Assembly: GCA_033765145.1 (NCBI GenBank)
Contig: JANRIH010000038.1
Coordinates: 124,001-188,000 of the forward strand
Direction of reading: 5' to 3'
DNA length: 64,000 bases
Origin: JAGVSR01 sp033765145
Lineage (GTDB): Bacteria; Pseudomonadota; Alphaproteobacteria; Rhizobiales; Hyphomicrobiaceae
A program made the translations under genes and the position numbers. Of this stretch, positions 45,188 through 54,042 are shown in pieces (the stretch's first letter is position 1; each line of letters opens with the position of its first letter). The notes below the pieces were generated by a model that worked only from the letters and a program-made list of their open reading frames with translations, was not told the DNA's origin and did no database searches.

Positions 45188-46867
45188 TTACCCCTCCACC
45201 TTCCCATCGACCTTCTTGATATCCGCGAACTGGACCGCCGGGTTCTTGTCGGCGGCCCATCCCAAATTGAATGCCGAGCCCGCCATGAAAACGCGGTCGC
45301 CGTCTAGGTCGACCGCGATCGCTGAGCGGTTTTTCGCCACGAACGCGTCGAGCGCCTGCGGATCGTCCGACGAAATCCAGCGCACCACTTCGTAAGGCGA
45401 ACCCTCGAACACGATCGGCAGATTGTATTCATTGACGAGCCGGTCCGCGAGGACGTCGAGCTGCAGTGCGCCGATGACGCCGACGATCGGCTGCGTGCCG
45501 TCGATCGGGCTGAAAACCTGCACGACGCCTTCTTCGGCCATCTCCTGCAGCGCCTCGCGGAGCTTCTTCGCGCGGATCGCATCCTCGAGCCGCACGCGCC
45601 GAAGGATTTCCGGCGCAAAGCTCGGAATGCCCGTGAACGAGATATCTTCGCCCTCGGTCAGCGCGTCGCCGATGCGCAGGAGCCCGCGGTTTGGAATGCC
45701 GACCACGTCGCCCGCAAAGGCTTCTTCCGCCAGCGAACGGTCCTGTGCGAAGAAGAATTGCGGCGCGGACAGCGCGAGCGTCTTCCCCGTGCGCACGATC
45801 TTGACCCGCATGCCGCGCGTGAGCTTGCCCGAGACGACGCGCATGAACGCCATGCGGTCCCGGTGATTGGGATCCATGTTCGCCTGAATCTTGAAGACGA
45901 TGCCCGTCATCGCCTTCTCGGTCGCTTCGACGTCGCGCGTCGCAGCCTTGAGGCTCCTGGGCGGCGGCGCGTGCGCGATGAGCGCATCCAGGAGCGCCCT
46001 GACGCCGAAATTCCGGAGCGCCGAACCGAAGTACACGGGCGTAAGCGTGCCGTGCCGGAAGGCTTCGAGATCGAACGGGTTGCAGGCCTCTTTCACGAGC
46101 GCGACTTCCTCGCGCCATCGGTTCGCGAGATTGTCGTTCGGCAGAAGCTCGTCGAAGATGGGGTCTTCGATGCCTGAAACAGTCTGCGGTCCGCCCTCGT
46201 CGTCGATCCGCGTGATGGCGGGGGTCTTCAGATCGAACGTGCCGCGGAACTCCCGGCCGCGCCCCACGGGCCAGACCATCGGCGCGGTGTCGAGCGCGAG
46301 CACGTTCGAGATTTCGTCCAAGAGCTCGATCGGCTCGCGCGTCTCGCGGTCGAGCTTGTTGATGAACGTCACGATCGGGATGTCGCGCAGCCGGCAGATT
46401 TCGAAGAGCTTCCGCGTCCGGCTCTCGATGCCCTTCGCCGCGTCGATCACCATGATCGCACTGTCGACTGCGGTGAGCGTCCGGTAGGTCTGGTCGGAAA
46501 AGTCCTCATGGCCCGGCGTGTCGAGGAGATTCAAGACCGCCCCGCCATATTCGAACGTCATGACGGACGTCACGACCGAGATGCCGCGTGCGCGCTCGAT
46601 GGCCATCCAGTCCGAGCGCGTGTTCTGCTTGTCTTTCTTGGCCTTCACCTGTCCCGCAAGCTGAATTGCGCCGCCGAAAAGCAGAAGCTTCTCGGTCAGC
46701 GTCGTCTTGCCAGCGTCGGGGTGCGAGATGATGGCGAACGTCCGTCGCCGCTCGATCTCGCGTGCCTGCGGGCCCTGCGCCGCGCCGGCGACCAGGCGTG
46801 CATCGGCGGCACCCGCGACGGCGCGCCCCGGTTCGACAGCGATAGTATCGCGCGCTTCGTCCGCCAC
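45188..46867 (-). CDS. prfC: Peptide chain release factor 3
   Basis: A 559-residue translational GTPase that recycles RF1/RF2 from the ribosome after termination. The GTG at 46867 with GAGG about ten bases upstream is chosen; an open frame continues upstream without family resemblance. G1 is SHPDAGKTTLTE, G3 DTPGHEDFSDQTYR, and G4 NKLDRE. Domains II and III follow with RGMRVKIVRTGK and GVIGALQLDVLADRL. About 30 extra N-terminal residues compared with E. coli RF3 (529) may mean an internal start. It is divergent from sbtA. Confidence 0.95.
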   Translation of the reverse strand: MADEARDTIAVEPGRAVAGAADARLVAGAAQGPQAREIERRRTFAIISHPDAGKTTLTEKLLLFGGAIQLAGQVKAKKDKQNTRSDWMAIERARGISVVTSVMTFEYGGAVLNLLDTPGHEDFSDQTYRTLTAVDSAIMVIDAAKGIESRTRKLFEICRLRDIPIVTFINKLDRETREPIELLDEISNVLALDTAPMVWPVGRGREFRGTFDLKTPAITRIDDEGGPQTVSGIEDPIFDELLPNDNLANRWREEVALVKEACNPFDLEAFRHGTLTPVYFGSALRNFGVRALLDALIAHAPPPRSLKAATRDVEATEKAMTGIVFKIQANMDPNHRDRMAFMRVVSGKLTRGMRVKIVRTGKTLALSAPQFFFAQDRSLAEEAFAGDVVGIPNRGLLRIGDALTEGEDISFTGIPSFAPEILRRVRLEDAIRAKKLREALQEMAEEGVVQVFSPIDGTQPIVGVIGALQLDVLADRLVNEYNLPIVFEGSPYEVVRWISSDDPQALDAFVAKNRSAIAVDLDGDRVFMAGSAFNLGWAADKNPAVQFADIKKVDGKVEG

Positions 46868-47105
46868 GTCGTGCCTCGTCGGAAGAATAGGAGATTGGCT
46901 CCGGGTCGGAACCCGCGGCTGTCCTATACATGGTTCGCTGGCGCGGGTCACGACCGCTTTCGCTCGGGCGCCAGGTAGTGGCGTGACGCCGCCAGGGTGG
47001 CCCGCAGGACTACCCGGGAGAAGGACGGCAAAGTACCGCAATTGCAATCGCGGCGGCACGAACCCTAATCCCGCACACTGAACATCGCGAAGATCGGAGG
47101 TGCAC

Positions 47106-48104
47106 ATGGACTCGGTGCTCGACCTGGCGGCCGCAAACCTGCTCTCGCCGATGATCCTTTTCTTCGCGCTTGGCTTTTTCGCCTCGATGGCGCGCTCGGA
47201 CCTTTCGATCCCCGAAGCGATCGCCAAGGGCTTATCGCTCTATCTGATGATGGCGATCGGCTTCAAAGGCGGGGCGAGTGTCGCTCAATTCGGCATCGAC
47301 GCGACTTTGTTGAAGGCCCTCGCGGCCGGTGTGGTTCTGAGCGCGGCAATGCCGCTCATCGCCTATCGCATTCTGATCGCGACAACGTCCCTGCCGAAGG
47401 TCGATGCCGCTGCGGTGGCCGCGCACTATGGCTCGATATCTATCGTCACGTTTCTCGCAATGTCCGAAATCTTGAAGTCGGCCGGCATCGCTGCTGAAGG
47501 GTACATGGTCGCCGTTGCTGCCGCGATGGAGACGCCGGCCATCATGGTGGCGTTGTGGCTTGCCCATTCGACGGGGAAGGCACCCGAAGGCAAGGCTTCG
47601 CCAAGATCGGGCGGAATCGACCCCGAGATGGTCCGCGAAGCGCTCCTCAACGGCTCTATCGTCGTGTTGATTGGATCGTTCGCCATCGGCTGCATCACGG
47701 GGGAAAAGGGGCTCCAGTCGATCGCGCCTTTCATCATAGATCCATTCAAAGGCGTTCTGTGCCTGTTCCTGCTCGACATGGGCCTGATCGCCGGGCGCGG
47801 CCTCAGGGACGGCGCGCGCAACCTGACACCCGGCGTGATCGCGTTCGGACTCTACATGCCGCTCATTGGCGCGACACTCGGGCTCGGGTCGGCATGGCTC
47901 GCCGGGCTTTCTCTCGGCGGCTCGGCCTTGATGATCACGCTCGCCGCCAGTGCTTCCTACATCGCCGTACCCGCGGCGCTCCGGCTCGCCCTTCCCGAGG
48001 CGAGGCCTGCCATATATCTCCCATTGTCACTTGGCGTGACATTTCCGTTCAACCTCACATTTGGCATTCCGCTGTATCTGGCGCTGGCCGGACTGATCCA
48101 CTGA
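47106..48104 (+). CDS. sbtA: Sodium-dependent bicarbonate transporter SbtA family
   Basis: A 332-residue inner-membrane transporter; the ATG at 47106 has a perfect GGAGG five bases upstream. Ten hydrophobic helices form two inverted halves. Diagnostic segments are ANLLSPMILFFALGFFAS, YLMMAIGFKGG, AAHYGSISIVTF, LLDMGLIAGRGL and ASASYIAVPAALRLALPEA. SbtA of cyanobacteria imports bicarbonate with Na+. The gene is followed 12 bp later by its PII-like regulator SbtB, which supports the family call. A substrate other than bicarbonate is possible in this organism. Confidence 0.92.
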   Translation: MDSVLDLAAANLLSPMILFFALGFFASMARSDLSIPEAIAKGLSLYLMMAIGFKGGASVAQFGIDATLLKALAAGVVLSAAMPLIAYRILIATTSLPKVDAAAVAAHYGSISIVTFLAMSEILKSAGIAAEGYMVAVAAAMETPAIMVALWLAHSTGKAPEGKASPRSGGIDPEMVREALLNGSIVVLIGSFAIGCITGEKGLQSIAPFIIDPFKGVLCLFLLDMGLIAGRGLRDGARNLTPGVIAFGLYMPLIGATLGLGSAWLAGLSLGGSALMITLAASASYIAVPAALRLALPEARPAIYLPLSLGVTFPFNLTFGIPLYLALAGLIH

Positions 48105-48116
48105 CCGAGGCCCGAA

Positions 48117-48428
48117 ATGCAGACGTATCCGAAAAAACGTATCGACATCATGATCGAAGCGCCGCTGATGGCGCGCGTGCTCGCCACCCTCGATGGCAAC
48201 GGCGTCACGGGCTACACGGTTCTGCAGGCCTATGCCGGTCGGGGACAGGATGGGCCCTGGCATCGCGACGGAGTCGTCGGCCGCGCGGGCGCATTGGTAC
48301 AGGTTTTCTGCATCGTGGACGAGAGCCGGATGGATGCCGTGCTGGACTCGGTGTTCGAGGTCGTCTCGCGCCAGATCGGCATCGTCACGGTCTCGGACGT
48401 TGAGGTCATCCGGCGCGAGCATTTTTGA
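48117..48428 (+). CDS. sbtB: PII-like regulator SbtB
   Basis: A 103-residue protein with the ferredoxin-like PII fold: KKRIDIMIEAPLMARVLATLDGNGVTGYTV, a T-loop region around AGRGQDGPWHRDGVV, and a C-terminal VSDVEVIRRE strand. In cyanobacteria SbtB trimers bind adenine nucleotides including cAMP and plug SbtA. The pair is co-transcribed with sbtA, ending in a strong terminator. The cysteine-rich C-terminal redox switch of some cyanobacterial SbtB proteins is absent. A class III adenylate cyclase gene follows after the terminator, so a cAMP link is conceivable. Confidence 0.88.
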   Translation: MQTYPKKRIDIMIEAPLMARVLATLDGNGVTGYTVLQAYAGRGQDGPWHRDGVVGRAGALVQVFCIVDESRMDAVLDSVFEVVSRQIGIVTVSDVEVIRREHF

Positions 48429-48744
48429 CGCTCGCCCTACGCGCGACCCGGAGTTCCGGCTGTTAATTCCGCAACCGAACCGGCGCTGGTCTCATCGACC
48501 AGCGCCGGTTCTTTGAGCCCCGCAGACAGACGCGATACCAGAAGCCTGCGAGGCTTGAGGACGGTTCGAGAGGCCCATGAACGATACGCCAACGCGAGAC
48601 TGAACAGGAACGCAGGGCACTTCGAACTGTCTTTGGAAGCACAACGCCGGCAGGAGACTTGTCTTCCATCGGAGTCTAACGTCTCCTGTGGACAATTCTG
48701 GAACCCTCGGAAGCTGTTCCACGAATCGCTTGGAAGATTTCGCG
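48429..48744. other. 316-bp gap with terminator between sbtB and the cyclase gene
   Basis: Apart from the strong hairpin at 48477-48514 there is no gene or clear motif. The remaining 230 bp presumably hold the promoter of the CHASE2-cyclase gene. Confidence 0.5.
48477..48514 (+). terminator. Strong terminator after sbtAB
   Basis: A perfect 15-bp stem GAACCGGCGCTGGTC / GACCAGCGCCGGTTC with a TCATC loop, followed by TTT. It begins 48 bp after the sbtB stop. Confidence 0.85.
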
Positions 48745-50886
48745 ATGCCGCGCCAACTGCCGCTCCACGTCCTGATTGCGCTTGCCATCCTCGCCTTGGC
48801 CGTAATCGTGCGCGTGGCAGATCCGGGTCCCGTCGCCCGCCTGCGTCTATCGGTTTTCGACGCCTATTTGACCGCCAACCCGCGTGTCCCTGACCCCGCC
48901 TTCCCCGTGAAGATCGTCGACATCGACGAAGCCTCGCTCGCGCAATTCGGACAGTGGCCCTGGCCCCGGACCCGTCTGGCCGAAATCGTCGACCGGCTGC
49001 GAGCACTGGGTGCGCGGGCCGTTGCGGTCGATCTCGTCCTCGCCGAACCCGACCGCATGTCTCCGGCAGCACTGGCTGAGACGTTGCCGAACGAGCCCGA
49101 ACTTCGCCCGCTCGCCGAAGCCGTGGCGCGCCTCCCCTCGAACGACGCGCGCCTCGCCGAGAGCATCGCAACGCTTCCCGTCGTGCTCGGCTTCTCGGCC
49201 GAAGCCGGCGCGGCGCGGCAGTTGCCGCCGCCGAAAGCGCCCTTTGCGCTGGCGGGTGACGATCCCAAGACCTTCGTGCCTCGCTTCGAAGGCGGAACGG
49301 GCCCTCTCCCTGAACTTGCCGCGCGCGCCGCGGGTCTCGGCGCTGTCAATTGGCTGCCCGAGCGTGACCAGATCGTGCGAAGTGTGCCGCTACTGGTCGG
49401 CGCGGGCGGCGCACTCTACCCGTCTCTGTCGCTCGAAACGCTCCGCGTGCTCGACGGTCCCGGTGCGACGATCGTCGTCAAATCCTCGAATGCGAGCGGA
49501 CTCACCGCGTTCGGTGCCGCCAGCGGCATCGAAATCGTCCGCGCGGGCGGTCATGTCTTGCCATCCGACGGCCGGGGCGAGCTGTGGCTGAATTTCGCTC
49601 CGCACGATGACCGGCGGATGATCTCCGCCCGCCGTGTTCTGGCCGGGGATGTTGAGAGCCGCGAAATCGAAGGTCGCATCGTCCTCATCGGCGCCAGTGC
49701 GACCGGCCTCCTCGATCTTCGTGCGACACCGCTGGCCGCATCGGTCCCGGGTGTGGAAATTCATGCGCAGGCGTTGGAGCAGATGCTGTCTGGCCGGCAT
49801 CTCGTCAGGCCTGCGTGGGCAACGGGCGCCGAACTCTTTTTCATGCTGGCTGCGGCCGGCCTCGTGGCTTGGTTGATCGGGTACGCGGGCGCCGCGGTCG
49901 CAGCGGTCGCCAGCGCCGCGGCGATCGTCGCGGTCGCCCTGTCGTCATGGCTCCTTTTCGTCGGCGCTGGCTATTTGATCGACGCCGTCTATCCCGCGCT
50001 GACCCTCGCGGCGGTCTATGTCACGGGTTCGCTCGCGAGCTACGTGAAGTCCGAGACCGATCGCCTGCGCATCAGCGCCGCCTTCGGCCACTATCTCGCG
50101 CCCGCCGTCGTGGCCGAGCTCGCGCGCGACCCGGACAAGTTGAAACTCGGCGGCGAAACCCGCGAGCTGACCCTGCTGTTTGCTGACGTACGCGGCTTCT
50201 CGAAGATGTCCGAAGGGATGGAGGCGACCGAACTCGTCGGCTTCGTCAATCGGCTGTTCACGCCCCTCGCGGACGCGATCCTCGCTCGGCGCGGCACGAT
50301 CGACAAATTCATGGGCGATGCCGTCATGGCGTTCTGGAACGCGCCGCTCGCGGACGCCGGGCACGCGTCCGAGGCGTGCCGCGCCGCGCTCGACATGCAA
50401 CGCGCTATTGCCGCGATGAACGCAAACCGCACCGAAGGTGCCCCGCCGGTTAGAATTGGCATCGGTCTCAATACCGGCTCCTGCGTTGTCGGAAACGTCG
50501 GCTCGCCAGCTCGCTTCGACTATTCCGTTCTTGGCGACTCCGTGAACACGGCCTCTCGCATCGAAGAGATGACGAAAATCTTCGGTCTGCCGATCATCGT
50601 CGGCGAGGCGACCCGCGATGAAGCGGGCCCCGGCTTTGCGTTCGTCGAGATCGGCGCGGTGGCCCTGCGCGGAAAAGACAGGCCCGCGAAACTCTACGCC
50701 TTGCTGGGTGATGCGGAATTGCTTGAGCATCCCGCGATGCCCCAACTCGCCCCGGCGGTCGCGGCCTACGCCGCGGCGATGGCCAATGGCGAAGCCGCGA
50801 GCGCCGCCGCGCATTTGGCCAAGATCGACCAGGCGGACAACATCATCAGCGCGGCCGTCGCACCCATCAAAGCCGCCTCCGGCTGA
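48745..50886 (+). CDS. CHASE2-domain class III adenylate/guanylate cyclase
   Basis: A 713-residue membrane sensor cyclase. The ATG at 48745 (MPRQLPLHVLIALAILALAV) puts a membrane helix at the N-terminus; GGAAG lies eleven bases upstream. A periplasmic CHASE2 sensor spans about 30-355 (VKIVDIDEASLAQFGQWPWPR is its signature). Three helices follow at about 360-435. The catalytic domain (about 470-640) begins LTLLFADVRGFSKMSE, with both metal aspartates (FADVRG, DKFMGDAVMAFW), the purine-specifying residues near YSVLGDSVNTASRIE, and the transition-state Asn/Arg in the same block. It should make cAMP from ATP. It is convergent with a FecR gene, a frequent partner. Confidence 0.93.
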   Translation: MPRQLPLHVLIALAILALAVIVRVADPGPVARLRLSVFDAYLTANPRVPDPAFPVKIVDIDEASLAQFGQWPWPRTRLAEIVDRLRALGARAVAVDLVLAEPDRMSPAALAETLPNEPELRPLAEAVARLPSNDARLAESIATLPVVLGFSAEAGAARQLPPPKAPFALAGDDPKTFVPRFEGGTGPLPELAARAAGLGAVNWLPERDQIVRSVPLLVGAGGALYPSLSLETLRVLDGPGATIVVKSSNASGLTAFGAASGIEIVRAGGHVLPSDGRGELWLNFAPHDDRRMISARRVLAGDVESREIEGRIVLIGASATGLLDLRATPLAASVPGVEIHAQALEQMLSGRHLVRPAWATGAELFFMLAAAGLVAWLIGYAGAAVAAVASAAAIVAVALSSWLLFVGAGYLIDAVYPALTLAAVYVTGSLASYVKSETDRLRISAAFGHYLAPAVVAELARDPDKLKLGGETRELTLLFADVRGFSKMSEGMEATELVGFVNRLFTPLADAILARRGTIDKFMGDAVMAFWNAPLADAGHASEACRAALDMQRAIAAMNANRTEGAPPVRIGIGLNTGSCVVGNVGSPARFDYSVLGDSVNTASRIEEMTKIFGLPIIVGEATRDEAGPGFAFVEIGAVALRGKDRPAKLYALLGDAELLEHPAMPQLAPAVAAYAAAMANGEAASAAAHLAKIDQADNIISAAVAPIKAASG

Positions 50887-50889
50887 GGA

Positions 50890-51897
50890 TCATTTGGCGT
50901 AGCCGCGTGGTGGATGATGCTTGCCGCCTCCACTCCGTCCACCGCCGCCCATCTTGCCCATGCCTATTCCGATCCCGACGCCAATCGCTAGGCCGAGAGC
51001 TTTCTCTGCAGCCTCGTTGTCATTCTTCTTGGCCGTCTTGGTCTTCTTCTTTTCGGGCTTAGGCGACGTGACCTTCTTCGGCTTCTCTTTGGTTCGGGTG
51101 GGCTTCGAAGAGTCCTCGTCCTTGTCGGCCTTGCGCGGCGGCTTCTTCTTGGACGGCTTGTCGTCGGGCGTGATGGCCGCGAGCTTCACGATGTCGTCGC
51201 GCGAGAAGATCGGCGTGGGATCGATCGTCGGCGGCGTTCCGACGAACGGGAAGGCCATGTCGAATGGCAGTTCCGCATCCTCGCTGAGCGTCGCCCAGCG
51301 GGTGGGCCGGCTGACGTTGCCCTCAGGCGTAATGCGGATGAGCTTGCCCGCCTCGTCGTGATCGCGGCAATCGCCCCGGTCGTTACAGACCCGGACGCCG
51401 CCTTCGTGCAGCAAGAGCCACGTCGTCTCGTTGGGTTCCACGTAGACGTCGAAGATGGTGCCACGCACCGTGATCGACGCGCGGGGGGTCCGGACGACAT
51501 AGCTCGGCTTTTGTGCCACCCCGGTCATGAACCGGAACGCGCCCTGAACGAGATCGACGCCGATGCTGCCGGTCGCCTGATCCGGGTCGTAGACGAACTT
51601 GTCGAGCATGAGCTTGGCGCCCGGGCCGAGTGCCAGCTTGGTATCGTCGTTGAGTTTCAATTCGGTCGACGCGTCCTGACTGACGTCGATCAATTCGTTC
51701 TGGCGCACGTTGTCGCCGGTCGCGAGCGTGCGCGTGTCGCGATTATACTCCGCGGTCACAACATTGATGACCGAGAGCGTAGCGCCGATGGGCTGGGGCT
51801 CGTCGGCGCCCGCAGGGACCGACCCGGCCGCCAGAGTGACGAAGGACGCGACGAACGAAGCGACAGCGTAGGGCAATCGTGCCGAAAGGGCGAGCAT
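50890..51897 (-). CDS. FecR-domain periplasmic protein with Lys-rich tail
   Basis: A 335-residue secreted protein: a signal peptide at residues 1-31 (AGADE cleavage), then a FecR-type beta domain (about 35-190) with the pattern LKLNDDTKLALGPGAKLML...GAFRFMTG...TPRASITVRGTIFDV. A linker and a highly basic Lys/Pro/Thr region (about 245-295) follow. A short glycine-rich helix (GLAIGVGIGIGMGKMGGGG) could insert in a membrane or form a glycine zipper. The FecR domain in such proteins is not a sigma regulator. Proteins of this type commonly sit beside CHASE2-cyclase genes. The stops of the two genes are three bases apart. Confidence 0.85.
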   Translation of the reverse strand: MLALSARLPYAVASFVASFVTLAAGSVPAGADEPQPIGATLSVINVVTAEYNRDTRTLATGDNVRQNELIDVSQDASTELKLNDDTKLALGPGAKLMLDKFVYDPDQATGSIGVDLVQGAFRFMTGVAQKPSYVVRTPRASITVRGTIFDVYVEPNETTWLLLHEGGVRVCNDRGDCRDHDEAGKLIRITPEGNVSRPTRWATLSEDAELPFDMAFPFVGTPPTIDPTPIFSRDDIVKLAAITPDDKPSKKKPPRKADKDEDSSKPTRTKEKPKKVTSPKPEKKKTKTAKKNDNEAAEKALGLAIGVGIGIGMGKMGGGGRSGGGKHHPPRGYAK

Positions 51898-52019
51898 CGT
51901 CTGGTCTCCCGGGAAGCGAGGCCCTCTGATGAAACCTCGGGACGGTCACCATTATACCAGTAAATAGAGAAGTCCGCAGCGCACCAGCGTCCGGCGGGCA
52001 GCCTGGGGTCACCCAGAGG

Positions 52020-52961
52020 TTAACCCCCGCTTCGTTCGTCACCTATGACGATCGCGTCCCCACTCTTTGCCTTATAGTCCGGTTCCACGTGGATGATGGC
52101 CTCCGAACCCGGCAGTCGGGCCCGGATGTCCGCTTCGATCCGGTCACAAATCGCATGGGCCTCTGCAACGCGCATGGCTCCGGGCACGACGAGATGAAAC
52201 TCAATGAAAGTGGCACGGCCGGCGGTTCGGGTCCGGATGTCGTGCGCCTCGATCGCACCAGCTCCCGTCGCCCGGATTGCCGAGTGGATCTCGCGCTCGA
52301 TGTCGGGCGAAGCCGCCGCATCCATGAGCCCGCTAAGGCTCTCCATGACGATATGATAGCCGGCCCACAGGATGTTGAGGGCGACGGCAGCCGCCAAAAG
52401 GGGGTCGAGGATGGCCCAGCCGGTGACGATGGCGAGGACGAGACCCGCGAGAACGCCGACCGAGGTGATGACGTCGCTCATGATGTGCCATCCGCTGGCG
52501 ACGGTCGCCGGTGAACGCCAGGCGCGACCCTTCACGATCAGGAACGTCGCCCAACCGCCGTTGATCGCCGCGGCGACGCCGTTGATGAACAGCCCGAGCG
52601 CCGGCTCCTCGAATGTCCGCGGGGCAAGGAGTGCTCTGTAGGCCTCCTGAAAAATAAGCAGCGCCGCGACAATGATCAGCGATCCCTCGAGGACGGCCGA
52701 GAACAGTTCGGCCTTGTGGTGGCCGAAGTTGTGCGTCGTGTCGGGAGGTTGCGTGCTGTAGCGGATTGCGACGAGCGCCGCGGTCCCTGCAACGACGTTG
52801 ACGATGCTCTCGAGCGCGTCCGAGTAGAGCGCGACGCTACCCGTCACGGCGTAGGACCAGAACTTGAGCCCCATGACTATGAAGGCGACCGCGATTGTCA
52901 GACCTGCGGTCCTGACGAGCGCGCCGTCGGTCGGGTTGTGATGACCGTGAGCGTGGGTCAT
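52020..52961 (-). CDS. Cation diffusion facilitator (CDF) metal exporter
   Basis: A 313-residue inner-membrane antiporter. The ATG at 52961 gives MTHAHGHHNPTDG, a His-rich start typical of CDF proteins; the frame stays open for 165 upstream codons, but those overlap the divergent gene and are not family-like. Six helices: the metal site in helix 2 is YSDALESIVN and in helix 5 HIMSDVITSVGVL. A cytosolic C-terminal domain (about 215-305) shows IEAHDIRTRTAGRATFIEFHLVV and ends with EAIIHVEPD. The metal (Zn, Fe, Co or Mn) cannot be fixed, as the first acidic/His residue of site A is Tyr. Confidence 0.9.
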   Translation of the reverse strand: MTHAHGHHNPTDGALVRTAGLTIAVAFIVMGLKFWSYAVTGSVALYSDALESIVNVVAGTAALVAIRYSTQPPDTTHNFGHHKAELFSAVLEGSLIIVAALLIFQEAYRALLAPRTFEEPALGLFINGVAAAINGGWATFLIVKGRAWRSPATVASGWHIMSDVITSVGVLAGLVLAIVTGWAILDPLLAAAVALNILWAGYHIVMESLSGLMDAAASPDIEREIHSAIRATGAGAIEAHDIRTRTAGRATFIEFHLVVPGAMRVAEAHAICDRIEADIRARLPGSEAIIHVEPDYKAKSGDAIVIGDERSGG

Positions 52962-53181
52962 GGCGATCGAGTGCGTCCTGCAGCGACATTTCGAGCGATG
53001 GCCGATCGCAGCGTCGGACGCGGCCGCCCTCGCCTGCCCGGTCGCACACTTTTCGGTGTTCGCCAAGAGTTCCTTCGATCGCATCCCGTCCACAGCTAAG
53101 TCGATGCGTTCAATTGGGACGGCTCCCCTCCGGCCGGCGAATCTGATCTCGACTGAGAACAGAAGTCGATGGGAGGCGCGG

Positions 53182-54042
53182 ATGGCCAATTTCACCACCC
53201 ACATTGCGGTTGGAACGGTCGTGTCGGGGGCCCTGGCGACGCTGACGCTGGCCGCCGACGTGGTGGGTGCCGAGAGCCTCATCGCTGTCACGATGGCCGG
53301 TGTTCTGGGCTCGGTGCTGCCTGACATCGACTTGAAGGATTCGCGTCCAAGTCGCGCCATGTTTTCTGGCCTCGCGATCTTCTTCTCGTTCGCGGTGCTC
53401 TTCACGTTCGCGACTAAATTCTCGATCGCCGAACTTTGGATCATCTGGCTCGGCACGCTGCTCTTCGTCAGGTTCGGGCTTCACGCCCTGTTCCACCACT
53501 TCGCCGTCCATCGCGGCATCTGGCACTCGCTCCTGGCCGGCGTCTTTTCGATGGCCGCGACGGCTCTCGTCTTCTACCACCTCCTCGGCCGGCACGATGG
53601 CGTGGCCTGGCTCGGCGCCGGGTTCCTCTTCATAGGCTTTATCGTCCATCTTCTACTCGACGAGATCTATTCGGTCGACGTGATGGATACGCGGGTCAAA
53701 TCGTCGTTTGGAACAGCGCTCAAGTTGTTCGACCGCCGGCACCCGTACGCCTCGCTCGGTATGGCAGCGGCAGCGGCGCTCGCGCTCTATGTGGCGCCGC
53801 CGACATCGGCGTTCGTGACCGGTCTCTCCTCGCGGGACATGTGGGCCGGCTTGAGCCAGCGCATGCTGCCCGAGACGAAGTGGTTCGGCATCATCGATAC
53901 GAGAGGCGGACTTGCGACGGCCGTCTCACCGGTTGGAGCGCCGATCGAGACGGGCACGCTGCCTCAGTCTGTTGGCACGCCCCTGCAACCGGCGAATGCG
54001 CCAGCACCCGAACCGACGGTCGATGCGGCCCCTCGAAACTAG
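53182..54042 (+). CDS. DUF457/YdjM-type inner-membrane metal-dependent hydrolase
   Basis: A 286-residue membrane protein; the ATG at 53182 has GGGAGG upstream. The family motifs are MANFTTHIAVG at the N-terminus (His), LGSVLPDIDLKDS (Asp pair), HHFAVHRGIWHSLLAG (His cluster) and FIVHLLLDEIYSVD. About five membrane helices lie between residues 10 and 215, followed by a Pro-rich periplasmic or cytosolic tail. The conserved His/Asp residues predict a metal site. Some members are called LexA-binding inner-membrane hydrolases in E. coli (YdjM); the substrate is unknown. Its end overlaps the convergent TetR gene by four bases. Confidence 0.85.
   Translation: MANFTTHIAVGTVVSGALATLTLAADVVGAESLIAVTMAGVLGSVLPDIDLKDSRPSRAMFSGLAIFFSFAVLFTFATKFSIAELWIIWLGTLLFVRFGLHALFHHFAVHRGIWHSLLAGVFSMAATALVFYHLLGRHDGVAWLGAGFLFIGFIVHLLLDEIYSVDVMDTRVKSSFGTALKLFDRRHPYASLGMAAAAALALYVAPPTSAFVTGLSSRDMWAGLSQRMLPETKWFGIIDTRGGLATAVSPVGAPIETGTLPQSVGTPLQPANAPAPEPTVDAAPRN

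Noticed and set aside
52962..53456. 165-codon N-terminal extension of the CDF exporter
   Set aside because: It overlaps the confident divergent DUF457 gene, and the His-rich family start is at 52961.
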